From Tilletiopsis washingtonensis (lineage: Eukaryota; Basidiomycota; Exobasidiomycetes; Entylomatales), in the NCBI RefSeq assembly GCF_003144115.1, contig NW_020312015.1:62001-126000 (forward strand): a stretch of 64,000 nucleotides of DNA, written 5' to 3'. The position numbers and the translations under genes are program-made. The notes beneath the pieces are model-generated. The model saw only the letters and a program-made list of their open reading frames with translations. It was not told the origin of the DNA and did no database searches. This document shows positions 1-11,596 of the stretch, in pieces; within the stretch, counting starts at the first letter, position 1, and the number at the start of each line of letters is the position of its first letter.

Positions 1-399
1 CATCTGCGACTAAGACACACGCCATCACCAAAGACCAGGGCCAATGCACACCCGAGCCACACAGACGCCGTGCCGCATACTCACATCGTGCACCTCGTCT
101 GTGAAGAGCGCAGCGCCCGTCAGCACCACCGCCTGCACACGTGCACCACGCGCCACTCACAGTCGCTGAGCGTGATGTGGTCCTTGAACACGGTGTACCA
201 CTTCTTCAGCTGGATCTTCTCGGGCACGGTGCCCGTCTGTGCGGCGATCATCTTCTTGAGGTCGCCGATGGTGTCGTCGGGCGAGCACTTGACGCGCACT
301 GCCGCAAGGTGTGAGCCACGACGCCGAGGCCAGAGAGCGGCAACACGCACCCTTGCGCCCGAGACGGTCGTTGCAGATGACTTCGATGAGGCGCGGCAT
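1..399 (-). CDS. HUB1: Ubiquitin-like splicing modifier Hub1/UBL5, partial (3' end off the window)
   Basis: Hub1 is a non-conjugated ubiquitin-like protein that binds spliceosomal proteins and affects alternative 5' splice-site use (known for the family). Reading leftwards, exons are 399-351, 298-161 and 98-85. They give [16 protein letters not shown], then the joined VRVKC segment, [32 protein letters not shown] and YEVHD, which follow the UBL5 family almost residue for residue. The donors are gtgcgt, gtgagt and gtgagt, with cag acceptors. The third intron begins at 84 and may end near position 4. The last exon (family ending GMNLELYY) is not visible, so the gene is cut by the window edge rather than broken. 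The start is the only ATG directly preceding the conserved beta strand. Confidence 0.93.
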
Positions 400-1242
400 G
401 GCGGGCGTGGGTGGAGCGGCGGCCGGCGGCAGGCAGCAGAGGGCGTCGTCGTCGTCGTGCGGCGGGCAGCAGCGCCGGCGCCGCGAGGGCGAGGGCCGTG
501 CTGTGCGCTGCAGAGAAGGAAGCCGTGCCCAGCCACACGCGCGAACATTCTGCGGCTGCCTGCGCCACGGATTTCACACGCTGGACGGGCTCGCGCGCCG
601 CGGCGCGTGCGGCGCAGCGCCACGACGTCAGAGCGCAGGCACGAAGCCAAGCTTTTGCTCACCGCATGCCTCCTCCCTTTCAGCTTGCGCAGCCCATGCG
701 CGAGACGGACAGCGTCTGGCGCATGCCGTTGCTCTGCAGTATGCGAGGCGATGGCCGTCTGGCTGGCGTGGTGGCTGCTGCTGGCTCGCTGAGCATTGAG
801 GAGCCAGGCGGCGGAAGCAAGAGGACGGGCCGCTGACGAGGCATGCTGCATGCTGAGCGAGGTGGAGGACGACGTGCGCCTTTGACCCTGAGGCACGTTG
901 CACCGCTCGAAGACGCTCAGCGCTGAGGCGTTGAGCATGCCGGACGGCAGCATGCGGCTGAGCAGCTGGCTTCTGCGCTGCTGACGCTGATGCTTCGCTG
1001 CAGAGCCGATGCGATTGCTGTTGTGGCTTGGCCCTCGCGAGTTCGCGATGCAGGCAGCCCAGCGGCACGCAGCGGGCGCGGTGTCTTGGCTGCTGCGCGC
1101 CTCTCTCGCTGATGTCGGGTCCACGGCGCGCGCCGCCCGGCACGCCGGCTTCCTTCGCTGACGGACTTGGAGCGATGTCTGGGCCGCCTTCTCTTGCTGC
1201 TCTGCTTTGCTTCCTCACCACCATCTCCCACCTTCGCCCGCC
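400..1242. other. Divergent intergenic region between HUB1 and the flavin monooxygenase
   Basis: About 840 bases separate two divergent start codons. Open frames here are frequent on both strands but read as low-complexity Arg/Ala/Ser sequence with no domain. I see no RNA gene or repeat. It presumably holds both promoters; I cannot point to a TATA element or specific operator. Confidence 0.5.
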
Positions 1243-3118
1243 ATGGCGCTCTCCTCGCTCGACCCCTTGGGCCTCGTCTCGCTGCTCTACCAGGGCATGC
1301 AGCTCATCCTCGCCTGGCTCTTCGCGCCGCTTCCGCCGCACGCACACGCCCACGTCCAGAAGCCGCTCGGCCGCGTCGCCGTCATCGGCGCCGGCATCAC
1401 GGGTGTCTCGTCCGCCGCCCATCTCGTCGGGCACGGCTTCGACGTGACGCTCTTCGAGGCCGGCGACCGCTCCAACCTCGGCGGCATCTGGGCCAACGTC
1501 AACAGCAGCTCGGGCCTGCAGATCAGCTCGCTCATGTACCGCTTCCACCCGCTGGTGCGCTGGACCAAGGGCTATCCCAAGAAGCAAGAGATCCTCGACA
1601 ATGTCACGCGCGTGTGGGAGACGTATGAGCTCGAGGAGAAGACGCACTTCAACGTGAGTGGCGCCGGCCGAGATTGGTCCTGCCTTGTGCTGATGCCTTG
1701 CGACAGACCAAGGTCACTTCCGTCACGCGGCACCGCAGCTCCAGCGATCCCGAAGAGCGCGGACACGGACGCTGGATCATCAACAACGACGACAGCGTCG
1801 TGTACGACGGCATCATTGTCAGCGTCGGCACGTGCGGCAAGCCCAAGTGGCTGCAGCTGCCCGGACAGGACAAGTTCAAGGGCAAGATCGTCCACTCCAG
1901 CCAGCTCGACGACGTCGAGCTGACAGGCAAGAAGGTGCTCATCATCGGCGGCGGCGCGTCGGGTGTGGAGGCGCTGGAGCTTGCGGTGGAGAAGAAGGCG
2001 AAGCAGAGCATCATCCTGGCGCGCAGTGACAAGTGGATCATCCCTCGCTGTGAGTCTGTCGCCGCAACCTTGTCCACTGCAGCACTGACGCATGTGGGCA
2101 GTCACGATCGTCGATGTGCTCCTGGCACTGCAGCCCTTTGGGCGGCAGACGCGCTTCTCCATCATTCCCGAGTTCCTGCTGCGCAAGCTGCACTACCGCG
2201 ACCTGGAGCAGAAGATGGCGCCGTACCACAATGGCTTCTTCACGGGCACGCCCATCGTCAACACCTCCTGCCTCAACCACATCCGCCAGGGCAAGGCAGA
2301 CTACGTGCGCGGCGATGTCGTCACGCTAACGGAGGGCGGCGTGGAGTTCAACAAGCGCAGACGCGAGCAGAAGAGCGGCGATGAGGGCAGCAAGATCCAC
2401 TATGATGCCGACGTGATCGTGCTTGCGGCCGGCTTCGAGAGACCGTCGATGGACTTCCTGCCCAAGGATCTCTTCCCCGAGGACTACGAGCGCCCCAACA
2501 TGTACCTGCAGGTCTTCAGCGTGCAGGACTGCAGCGTGCTGTGCACCAACTCGACGTTCAAGGATGCGGTGGGCACGATTGGCAACTGGCACATTGGTGA
2601 GCAGCGGCTGCAGGCTGTCGTCCTGCCGCAGCGATGGTGCTGACCTGTCCGCCCGCCAGGCATCTACTCGCGTGCCCTCGCTCTCTTCCTCATGGAGCCC
2701 TCCACGCGGCCCGTGCCGCGCGACATGCGGCTCTGGGTCGATCTCATCCGCTACATCAAGCAGAACGCGCCCGCCGGCGGCCTCGAGTTCTTCACCTACA
2801 CCGAGCTCGTCATCTGGCTTGTCTCCTTCCTCTTCTTCCGCGTCAGCCGCATCAAGTTCTTCTTCTTCGTGTGCTTTGGCCTGGGCTTCTGGGCAAGGGA
2901 GGAGAATGGAAAGGGAAAGCCGACGGGAAAGGTGAGTCGAAGGCGCATATCTCTTTGGTCGCAGTTCAATGCTGACGTTGTCTTCCGCCTCGCAGCCGCA
3001 CTTCCGCCTCTCGCTCAGCAAGCTCGTGCCGCACTTCCGCTCCAAGATCCACAAGCCCAAGCAGCTCGGCGGGCCGATCTCCGCGAGCCGGAGCAAGCAG
3101 AGCAACAAGCAGTCCTAG
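1243..3118 (+). CDS. Flavin-containing monooxygenase-like oxidoreductase with membrane-spanning ends
   Basis: Five exons (1243-1653, 1707-2049, 2102-2596, 2660-2931, 2996-3118) give 547 residues. An FAD-binding Rossmann motif VIGAGITG is at about residues 47-54 and a second dinucleotide (NADPH) motif IIGGGASGVE at about 214-223, the two-Rossmann arrangement of class B flavoprotein monooxygenases. The sequence between them keeps the FMO-like GxW segment (GGIWAN) after the first fold. Residues about 8-30 are hydrophobic, and residues about 459-494 form a strongly hydrophobic hairpin (LVIWLVSFLFF ... FFFFVCFGLGFW), so the enzyme is probably bound to a membrane. The C-terminus is basic. The substrate cannot be told; K+-transport-like and FMO-like fungal proteins share this fold. 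The start is supported by a short upstream leader and immediate in-frame continuity. Confidence 0.85.
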
Positions 3119-3238
3119 AAGCTTGTGCACTCGCTTGGCGTGGCTCTCTCAGGCATTCGCTGTCCCGCTGCTCGTTCGTTTCGCACACACTTGTTACCAG
3201 GAGGAGGAACTGCATCATTTCATGCCACTCTCGACGCG

Positions 3239-4542
3239 CTATGGCCTATCTCTAGCCAGTGCCTCTCTCAAACACTTCTCCACTCTTCTCTCGCTGCGTC
3301 GTGGCGGTACTCTCACGCCCTTCTCTACCGCCCACGCATGCATCTCATCCGGAAAGTCCGTGATGATGCCCTCTGCGCCCACGTCGTGCATTCGGTCGGC
3401 GGTCAGCACGGCGTTGACGGTCCAAGGCAGCACGTGCACGCCTAGCCGATGCGCTTCGTGCGTCATTTGCGCGTCCGTGAAGGGGACATATGCTGCGTCG
3501 CCGGACTCGCCGGGCGCGCCATGCAAGGGCGAGACGATGTCGGCGCCCAGAGAAGCGGCGGCTTGAGCAACGCGCAGAGAGGTCGTATTGCCGGGCTGCG
3601 CATCGAGAGTGTGGCCGTCGAGCCAGAGCGAGGCTTTGTCGGCTGGGAGCGTGTGGATGAAAGGCGCGATGAGCGCTGAGGTGCACAGCGAGGGTGTGGA
3701 GAGTTTTGAAAGATGGAGGGTGCGCCAGTAGAAGGACCTGTAGCGAGAGCTTAGAAGAGAGAGCGAGAGAGAGTAGAGAGGGTTACGCACTGGAAGATGA
3801 CGCGATCGATCACGTCGTGCCGCTTGAGAGTGTCGAGAATCACCTGCGTGTACTTCTCCGCGCTGAACGTCTGTCCATCCGCCTGCCTATCAGCATCGTC
3901 TCCTTCGCGCTGAGCGGGTCTACTCACGCTGTTGTATCCAGGCGGCTGCACCTTACTCTCCACGTTCCACTGCAGTCCTCCTTTGGGCGCGACGCAGAGG
4001 CCAAACTGCAGCACTTGATCCAGCGTCTGAATGCGAGCGCCTGGATGTGCAACTTGTCGAGGAAACTCAGGCAGCGTCTTGCCGCAGTCGAGCGCCTTGA
4101 TCTGGCAGAGACGTCAGTAAATGACTGCGGCGGCAAGCAGAGACCTCACCTCGGCGTACGTCAGGTCCTCGAGTCGTTTGCCGACTGCATCACCACTGCA
4201 CTTGCTATCCAGCGCCCTCTCGTCATGCCAGACGAATGGCGTCCCGTCAGCAGCGAGCGTGACGTCGAGCTCCAGCGTCGTGACGCCCGCCTTGAGGCCG
4301 GCTGCGAAGGCAAAGAGCGTGCTCTCGGGCGCGAGGCCACGTGCGCCTCTATGGCCTTGCAGATCGAAGAGCGGCGCAGATGCGGGAGAAACTAGGAAGA
4401 GAGGACTGGGCACTGGCAGTTGGTGGAAGAGACAGAGCAGAGCGAGGAAGAGCAGCAGCGCAGAGAGAAAGTAGGAGAGCCGCGAGCGCTTGGTCCGAGC
4501 GTTGTGCGGCTCAGCGAGCCAGGAAGCATGTGTCTGGCCCAT
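3239..4542 (-). CDS. Glycerophosphodiester phosphodiesterase (GDPD), membrane-anchored
   Basis: The product hydrolyses glycerophosphodiesters to glycerol-3-phosphate and an alcohol (family knowledge). Exons 4542-4150, 4101-3928, 3882-3791 and 3737-3239 encode 385 residues. A single hydrophobic anchor (YFLSALLLFLALLCLF) lies at about residues 24-39. The GDPD signature follows: QGHRGARGLAPEST, with the catalytic His near residue 64, the acidic pair in LELDV (about 90-93), and the second His in VWHDE (about 106). The C-terminal ITDFPD motif closes the TIM barrel. It ends 120 bp from the convergent monooxygenase gene. Topology suggests a type II membrane protein with a lumenal or extracellular catalytic domain (inference). 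Confidence 0.9.
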
Positions 4543-4868
4543 GGCGCGCTGAGCTGAGAGGTGCGGCGGACCAGCTAGCGAGTTCGCATGTCCCGAAGTT
4601 GCCGTGCAAGCTTGTGCCTGGCAGACTGGGCCTTGCGAGCGTTGAAGAGATGAGAGGTGAGAGAGGCGGAGCACAGGCCGCCCCTGAGCGCTTCGGCGCC
4701 AGCATGTGCTGTTCCCACGCTGTCCTCGCGGGCGGCCTGCATGACGTCGCGCGCGGCCGCGGCGCTTGCGGCTCGGCGGTCCGTGCCGATGCAAGCGCCG
4801 CCGAGCCCGATGGCTTGGCTCGCTTCCACCACCACCTCTCAGCTCCATCCACTCACCTGCTCGGCACG
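4543..4868. promoter_or_regulatory. Short divergent spacer (GDPD / SYLF gene)
   Basis: 326 bases lie between two divergent ATGs and must contain both promoters and leaders. No clear TATA or repeat was recognised. Confidence 0.45.
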
Positions 4869-7143
4869 ATGAACAACTACCTCGCCAAGTTCCAGGAGGC
4901 CGCCTCCAAGGTCGGCGTGCAGGTGCGTCGGCGGCCCATGCGCTGTGATCCGGGGCGATGCACAGGCGCAGCGCGGCGCGGCGCAGCCAGTGGCTCAGCG
5001 ACGCTCCGCTGCTCGTCTGCTTCCGCCGGACTAGTCCAGAGCCGAGCATCAAGCAGCGCGGCGGGCGGGCTGAGATCTGAGCTCCGAGTGTTGAGAACTC
5101 AGGCGGGCGGCGAGCACCGCTAGATTCAAAGGGCCACCTGAGGAGGCGCGAAGCCTGGGAGCTCCACTTCGAGCCTGTCGCTGCACTCTCACGTCTACGG
5201 AGCGGCCAGCTGACTGATGCGTCGCACAGGCAACGGCCTTTGCCCAGAACACGGGCCGCCAGATCAACGAGCAGGCCAAGCTGGCACAGGCGGGCTTCTC
5301 GTGAGTACAAGCGCCTTGCTCTCGGCGCGGCACGCGGAGCAGAGAGGGGCAAAGCTACCAGGGTGGACCGGTCATGCAGGGAGAGTAGGCTGTCATGCGT
5401 GCAGCCAGAGGTCCCGGCGCTCCACTCCGGCCTGACTAGAGGCGACAGTGGCGGCCACCAGATGATGCGGGCAGACAGTCGAGGCGGAAAGGAGAGGGAG
5501 CAGCGATGCGCGGGCAGAGCAGCAGGAGTTGTGGTGCAGCGCTCTCGCGGCCGAGACGACAGTCGGCCGCCGGACCGCTCACAGTCCGCCAGCTGGGCGA
5601 GAGAGACGGCAGTGGCCACGGACTGCGGAAATGAACGCGAAAGCGGCGTCGGTGTGGCTCAGGGACCCATGCAGCACGAAGCACTGCTCATGCCATTTTT
5701 ACTCCACACAGCCTGCCAAAAGAGTGCGAAAAGGCCGCAAAGATCCTGCAGGCTTTCGTCGGTGAGTTGCGCATTGCTCGTGCGATCTCCGCCTCGCGGC
5801 AGCCGAGCTGACGCCGATACTCTGCTCCCCAGCAAACCCGGACCACCCCGACTCGGCGCTCAACTCCATTCCCAAGGCTGTGCTGCAGAATGCCAAGGGT
5901 GTGTAGACCTGCTCACGCCGAGGCGCGGCGATGCACGCACGCATCTGATGCCGCTTCCCGCTTGCAGGCCTGGCAGTCTTCAGCGTCGTCAAGGCTGTGC
6001 GTATGCCCAGTCTGCCCTGACCACAGCCCGCTTTAATGCTCACGCGAGTCGCACAACAGGGCTTCGTCTGGTCCGGTCGTGCCGGCTCCGGCGTCGTGGT
6101 CGCACGTCTCCCGGATGGCAGCTGGTCCGCGCCTTCGTGCATCGCGACCGGCGGCGCCGGCTTCGGTCTGCAGATCGGCGCCGAGATCAGTGACTTTGTC
6201 GTCGTCATGAACAGCGAGGATGCCGTGCGTTCCTTCGCTCTCGCAGGCAACTTGACGATTGGTGGAAACATGAGCGCGGCTGCTGGACCGATTGGCGTGG
6301 GCGCAGGCGCTCAGGCGGCACTGGCACACCCGTGAGTCGCACGTCTCGAGGTCAGCGGCTGTCGAGCTGACATACATCTTGTCTGGCCGCCGATAGCGCA
6401 CCGATGTTCAGCTACTCGCGCAGCAAGGGGTGCGTCCTAGCCGTTCCGCTGCTCGTCTCTCGGCGACGCTGACTGCAGTGCATCGCGCCACAGCCTCTAC
6501 GCAGGCATCAGCCTCGACGGCTCCGTCCTCGTGGAGCGCAAGGATGGTGCGTGTGCTCTTGCTCTTTGCGCCAAGCTGCCTCCATCTCCCAGAGGCGGCG
6601 AGACGGAAGGCTCTCGTCCTGATCGCCTCGTGCTGACTGGGCCTTCCCCTCGCCCTTGCGAATCGCAGCCAACCGCGAGTTCTACGGCTCGCCAGTGCCC
6701 GCAGCCGACCTGCTGGCCGGCAAGGTCCCGGCACCCGAGGCTGCTTCGGCTGTGAGTCGCTGCGCGACTACGCAAGACATAGTCAACATGCTGACTGCCT
6801 TCGAATAGATGTACGAAGTCGTCGAGGCAGCAGAGGCCATCGACGAGACGGGGCTGCCGCAGCAGGCCTACATCCCCACGGGCCAGCCAGGCCAGACGCG
6901 TGAGTCGCTCGCACACCAGCCGCAGAAGCACTTGAGCTGATGCAACGCTCCTTCATGCGCCTCTCCCTCGGACAGAGCCCGTCTCGGCGCCATACCACGT
7001 CGGCGGCGACAGCGCGGCAGCGGCCGGCGGCGCGCCCAACACGCTCTTCGATGCGTGAGTTGCCTGTCGCGCACTGTTCCGAGTCAGGCGCTGATCGTGC
7101 GTCTTTGCCGCTCAACAGAAGCGCCGCGGAGCACAAGGCCTAG
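4869..7143 (+). CDS. SYLF-domain (Ysc84/DUF500) lipid-binding protein
   Basis: SYLF domains bind phosphoinositides and act at actin patches and endosomes in fungi (family knowledge). Twelve exons (4869-4922, 5230-5300, 5712-5761, 5833-5898, 5968-5996, 6060-6331, 6397-6429, 6479-6546, 6669-6751, 6809-6899, 6976-7054, 7119-7143) join in one frame to 306 residues. The core, from LPKECEKAAKILQAF through GLAVFSVVKAGFVWSG, GSGVVVARLPDGSWSAPS, GFGLQIGAEISDFVV and YSRSKGASRHSLYAGISL, is textbook SYLF. Unlike yeast Ysc84/Lsb3 there is no SH3 domain; the tail is a short Pro/Gly/Ala linker. The first two introns are long (307 and 411 nt) for this genome and exon 5 is only 29 nt. Confidence 0.93.
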
Positions 7144-7487
7144 GCCCGAGCATGCGCTCGCGTGCCCTGTCCTCCTCCCAGCTGCGTTCATACTCTCGTC
7201 ACGACCACATATGTCCGTGCTCGCGACCCGTCTGCCCTTATGACCATTCTCGCCTCAATCGATGCGCGATCACCTTGACGCAGCTGTTCGTGAGGATGCT
7301 GTCATTGCCGGGCCACTCTGGACGCTGGAAGGCTCGGGAAAGCAGAGAGAGGGAGCAGCGTGGGGCCGGAACAGGTGACTGGATGCAGAGAGAGGAGGCG
7401 GATATACAGCGGGGCGGCGGGCACGTGTGGCAGAGGCACGGGTATCCAGGAGCGGAGAAAGGAAGGTAAGGCGAGCGCGAAAGGAGT
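7144..7487. other. Convergent 3' intergenic region
   Basis: Tail-to-tail spacer between the SYLF gene and the HSF-type gene; it should hold both polyadenylation regions. No gene or structured RNA was recognised. Confidence 0.5.
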
Positions 7488-10475
7488 TCACAGGGCCAAG
7501 TCGTCGTCATCGTCCGACTCGACGACGGCACTCGTATCCGCCTCGACAGCAGCCGCAGGCGCAGCAGCAGCAGCGCCCTTCTTTGGCTTCTTGCTGGAGC
7601 GCGGCTTCATGCTCGGCAGGCGCTGCTCCTCGTCCTTGAGGAAGCGCGGATGCGCAAACGACGAGTGCGGGCCGTAGAGCTGCAGCGCCGTCGAGATGCC
7701 CGAGACGCCGCGCAGCCCGCCGGGGCGCTTGGCTGCCTTCTGCTCGGCTGCATCGAGAAGGCGAGAAGAGGGCACGCGCTGGAAGCCGTACAGCTGCGAA
7801 GGCGGCTTGTGTCAGCACGTCGATGCATCTCGCCCCCCTCATCTCCTCTTCGACTCACGTTGAGCTGTCGGACAAAGCTGGCGTTGTTCCCGTGCTTGAA
7901 GAGGCGCGGCAGCACCTCGGCGGCAAACTCATTCGCCACGTCCGTGTCCGAGAAGAGAATGATCGAGTCGCCCGCCTCGCTCCAGCGGATGTACTGCGCA
8001 TAGAGCTCGGGGTGGCACATGAGGTACCAGAGCTTCGAGATGAAGGCACTGCAGTTGGCGGCGCCTCCGAGCCGCTCGCGGATGGCGTTGACTTGCGTCA
8101 TCTCCGGGTTCTCGCCGGCCACCGACGTCGTGTTGGATGCGGCGACAGGTGCAGAGCTGCGAGGCACCGAGGAGCCAGTCGCTGGCGTGGTGCTGGCCGT
8201 CTCGGGCGCCGTGCTCTCATCGTCGGACTCGGCGCCACCGCGCGACTTACGAGCAGCGCGCCGGGGCTGGCTGCTGTTTGCTGAGCCGCGCGAGCTGGCA
8301 GACGTGGACAGGAGAGAGCGCGAGGGCGTCGAGCTCGTAGCAGCCGCGGCAGGAGGCGAGAAGGCACCGCCTGCCACTGCTGCGGCGCGCGACGCCTCAT
8401 CGCCAAAGGCATATAGCGGCGGTCCGGTGCCCGTGCTGACGATGCGTGGTGATGCGCCATACAGACTCGAGCCTGGCGTGCCAGCGCCGAGCGACGAGGC
8501 AGGCGGCGTACCTACGAAGCCCGCAGAGCTGGGCTGCTGGCTGCTGCCTCGTCGGTTGATGGGTCTGGCACCCGCCGCACCGCTCGGCGAGTATGCTGCA
8601 AAGCCACCGACTGTCAATGGGCTGCCCGCGCCGCCCGGACTGGTCGCGTAGGGATGATGCCTGCTGAGCGCGAGAGCATGCGCGCCCGCACTAGGCGCAT
8701 GATGACCGTGGCTGTAGTGGTGGCGTTCCGAGCTATAGCCGCGCGCGAGCGCCGAGCCGCCAGGCGCCATGTGTGCGTACGCTCGCTCGAAGGAGGCAGA
8801 CATCGTCGTGGTCGGCTGCGGCGTCCACGGCGCTGCTTGCTGAGGCGTATGCGGCGGCATGAGACGTGCAGAGAGCGCAGAGGCGCCATTGCCGTTGGGT
8901 GACGCATCGACACTGGGCGCGCGACGACCTCGGATCGTGGCCTGGCTGGCAAGCCCATATGCGCCGCCTCCGCCGCCGTCTGCATCGTCCAGTAGCATCT
9001 CATCGTCCGTCTCGTCGTCATCCACCTCGCCCTCGAGGGCAGCAGACGATGAGAGTCGCGGCGTGCCCTCGGGCATGACGGTTCGCTGTCTCGAGCGCGA
9101 GCGCGAGCGAGACGCCGACGCGGCAGCCGCACGCGACACGTAGAGGCCGGACGAGGCAGGCGAGGCACTGCCATTGGCGGCCTGCGTGTACGAGTAGCTG
9201 TTGCTCGCCAGCGGCGGTGGCGGACGCCGACCAAAGCTCAGACGCCTTTGCTGCGCTGCCGTAAGCGGACCGCCGGCCGAGGAGGGCAGCGAGCGAGACT
9301 GCACAGCGAATGCCGAGGCCGACGAGCCACTGAGCGGTGGGCGCGAGGGTCTCGAGGGGCCGGCACCACTGCCGTTGGGAGACGACGAGACCTCGGAACT
9401 GCCGAGCGTCATGCGCGAGAGCGTCGCGGCCGTCCATCCGGGACTCATGAGGCGACGGGCGCGCGCGGCGTTGGCCGAGAGCCGCGCTGCGCTCGAGGCA
9501 CCGCTGCCATTCGACGGCGGCAGCGGCGGCGAGGGCGGCGTAGGAGGCGCCAGACTGTCCACGTCGCCGTCGCCATTCTCGAGGCTGCGCGCCTCGAAGC
9601 AGGGACTGGAGAAGCTGAACACGCCTGCTGAGTCGTCGGCATCGCCCAGAGGTGCCGGCGTCGCAGACGTGTAGCGCGTCGCCTGCAGTCGCTCCGAGGC
9701 CGCGCCGCCAGTGACCGAGGGCGAGGCGCCCGAGACGCCGCGCGGCGACCAGCCAAAGACGTCGTCTGCCTCGTCCATCTCCATGTCGTCGGTGACAGAG
9801 TCGTCGTCGTCGTCATCGTCGTCAATGTCGCCGCCGCGCTCGGCGCTGGTGCGGTACGAGGTGGAGAGATAGGGCTGCAGGCGGGCGCCACTGTTGCTGG
9901 CGGCACTGCTGCGCGACGAGGCAGAGAGGCCAAAGAGGTGCTGCGCGGAGGTGCGCCGAGCGTCCCAGGAGCCGGCGCCCGAGGATGACGCGCCGCCCAC
10001 GCTGCCGGGCGTGTGAGAGAAGGAGCCGAGTGTGGGAGTGGTGCCGGGCTTGCTGGGCACAGCACGCGCCGCGCCCACGGGCGCCGCGAGACCGCGCGAG
10101 CCGGGGGCCAGGCTGACGCCGTCGGGCGGCGTGGGCAGCTCGGCAGGCGAGTGCGAGCTGGCCGGCAGCGATGCGGCGCCTGCAGGCGGGCTGGCGGCCA
10201 GCTTGGGAATGGCCATGGGCTGCTGCCGCGGCTGAGAAAGGCGTGTCAGCGCGCGAGGCGAAGCGGTGCTGCGTCGCAGCAAGGCGGCGAGCAGTGCATC
10301 GCTGACAGCTCGCCTTGGCGGCACGCACCTGCTCGCCACTCTGGTCGTCCATGTCTGTGTCGCCGTCCGCGGCGCTGCCAGACAGGCCTGTCTGTGCCAC
10401 GGCGGGCACGCAGAAGCCCGTCTGGCGCTGCGGACTGCGCGTCGGGCCGCGCGTGCGTGGGGCCACGGTGGCCAT
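7488..10475 (-). CDS. HSF-type DNA-binding protein with C-terminal DNA-binding domain
   Basis: Exons 10475-10329, 10231-7859 and 7793-7488 give 941 residues. The first ~760 residues are low complexity: Ser/Ala/Gly/Pro-rich, with Asp runs and an Arg/Ser dipeptide patch. An HSF winged-helix domain then starts at about residue 775: FISKLWYLMCHPE, YIRWSEAGDSIILF, LPRLFKHGNNASFVRQLN, then after a 65-nt intron LYGFQRV, followed by an insertion and FAHPRFLKDEEQRLPSMK, equivalent to the family's 'HP.F.RG...L' wing end. The intron position inside RQLN/LYGF is shared with many fungal HSF-type genes. The protein ends about 35 residues later with a basic patch (KPRSSKKPKK) and an acidic tail. No heptad-repeat trimerisation region is visible after the domain, unlike Hsf1/Skn7/Sfl1. 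The start is the first ATG of exon 1; a further upstream leader exon cannot be excluded. Confidence 0.85.
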
Positions 10476-11596
10476 GGCGTGCGGGAGCAGGCGTGACGCG
10501 TCGGCAGGCGGGCTGGTCGAGTGCGAGGGTGCTCAAGGAGAGCCGTGCTCTCAGCTGCGGTGCTGCGAAATGCGGAGGAGCGGCGGTGCGGCGAAGGGCA
10601 CGGAGCGGCGGTGCGGCGAAGGGCACGGAGCGGCGGTGCGGGGCTACGCGCTGCTGCGCGTTGGAGGACAAGGACGCGTGTGGCGGTGCTGCTGGAGGCG
10701 CGAGGGCAGCCGATGCGGCGGCGGCTGTGAGGGTGAGAGGGTGAGAGAGGTGCGAGGCTCGTCGATGCTGGCTGCAGCCTGGCGACGCGTGCGTGTGAGG
10801 TGGGAAGGAAGGGATGGAGGAGCTGAGGCTGGAAGATCGGCAGCGAGTGGGGCAGGGGCCGCCGCCAGCACGCCTCCATCACGCCAGGGACGCGTGCGCG
10901 CGCGCGCGGCGCGGGATGCCGAGCGCCCGTGCAGCAGCCAAGCGTGCGCCTGTCACCACAGACGCAGCAGCAGCAGCGCCGCCATAGATGGCGGCACGCG
11001 CGCCGGCACAAGCGGCGTATCAGCGTGGGCCCACCGGACGCCGGCACCTGGCCCGTCTCGCACCGCGGCCGCCTCCTGAGCCGCGTTGCCCAGCCTGCAG
11101 CCCCACGCGTTTCTTCTCGCCGCCGCATCGCCGCGCCCGCTGCATGCAGCTGCGACAGCGCCGTGCAGCAGCGGATGTGGGACTGCGCAGGTGGCTGGGC
11201 CCTGATGGGCGGAGCCGGCCGCTCGGGCAGCCTCAGCACGCAGCTTGCAGCACCCGCGCGCAGCGATAGGCCGCATCGCCGATGCGTTGTCGCGCAGCGT
11301 GGGTCAGCCCAGAGGCCCTGATCTGGACCCGCGAGGCGCGCACAAAGAGAAGAGCGCACGCGTCCCACCTGCTCCTCTCCCGCTTGCCTCTCATCCACAG
11401 CAAGCACCTCAACGGACGCTCTCCGAGCACTATTAGAGCGGCCAAGCTTCGCACACTTCGGCATGTCGTTCCGTGATGGTGGTCTGGCCCGGCGGCCGCT
11501 CGGACTTCGCGCGCACGTCATGCTAGGGATGATTGAGATTAGGTGGAGCAGATGAGCCAGGGGCTGTGCCGTGCCGTGGCGTGCGGTCTAAGCGGT
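10476..11596. other. Intergenic region upstream of the HSF-type gene
   Basis: About 1.1 kb between two genes on the minus strand. Long open frames read through it but are compositionally noise (Arg/Ala/Ser strings). It contains a 25-bp tandem repeat (separate entry) and probably the HSF-type gene's promoter and leader. Confidence 0.45.
10578..10640. repeat. 25-bp tandem repeat, about 2.5 copies
   Basis: The unit starts gagcggcggtgcggcg and repeats exactly at 10578, 10603 and 10628 (third copy partial). It lies ~100 bp upstream of the HSF-type start codon, so it is in the likely leader or core promoter. Confidence 0.8.

Noticed and set aside
4114-5619. A 501-codon minus-strand frame extending the phosphodiesterase upstream
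   Set aside because: The conserved protein starts at 4542; the upstream part runs antisense through the SYLF gene's first exons and introns and has no signal or domain.
1243-7143. A secondary-metabolite or lipid-catabolic gene cluster built around the monooxygenase and phosphodiesterase
   Set aside because: Neighbours are HUB1, a SYLF protein and an HSF-type factor; no synthase, cluster regulator or shared promoter pattern supports it.
10476-11521. Extension of the HSF-type reading frame upstream to 11521
   Set aside because: The frame is open there, but splicing from a better exon (10475-10329) fits, and the upstream residues are low-complexity and cross a tandem repeat.
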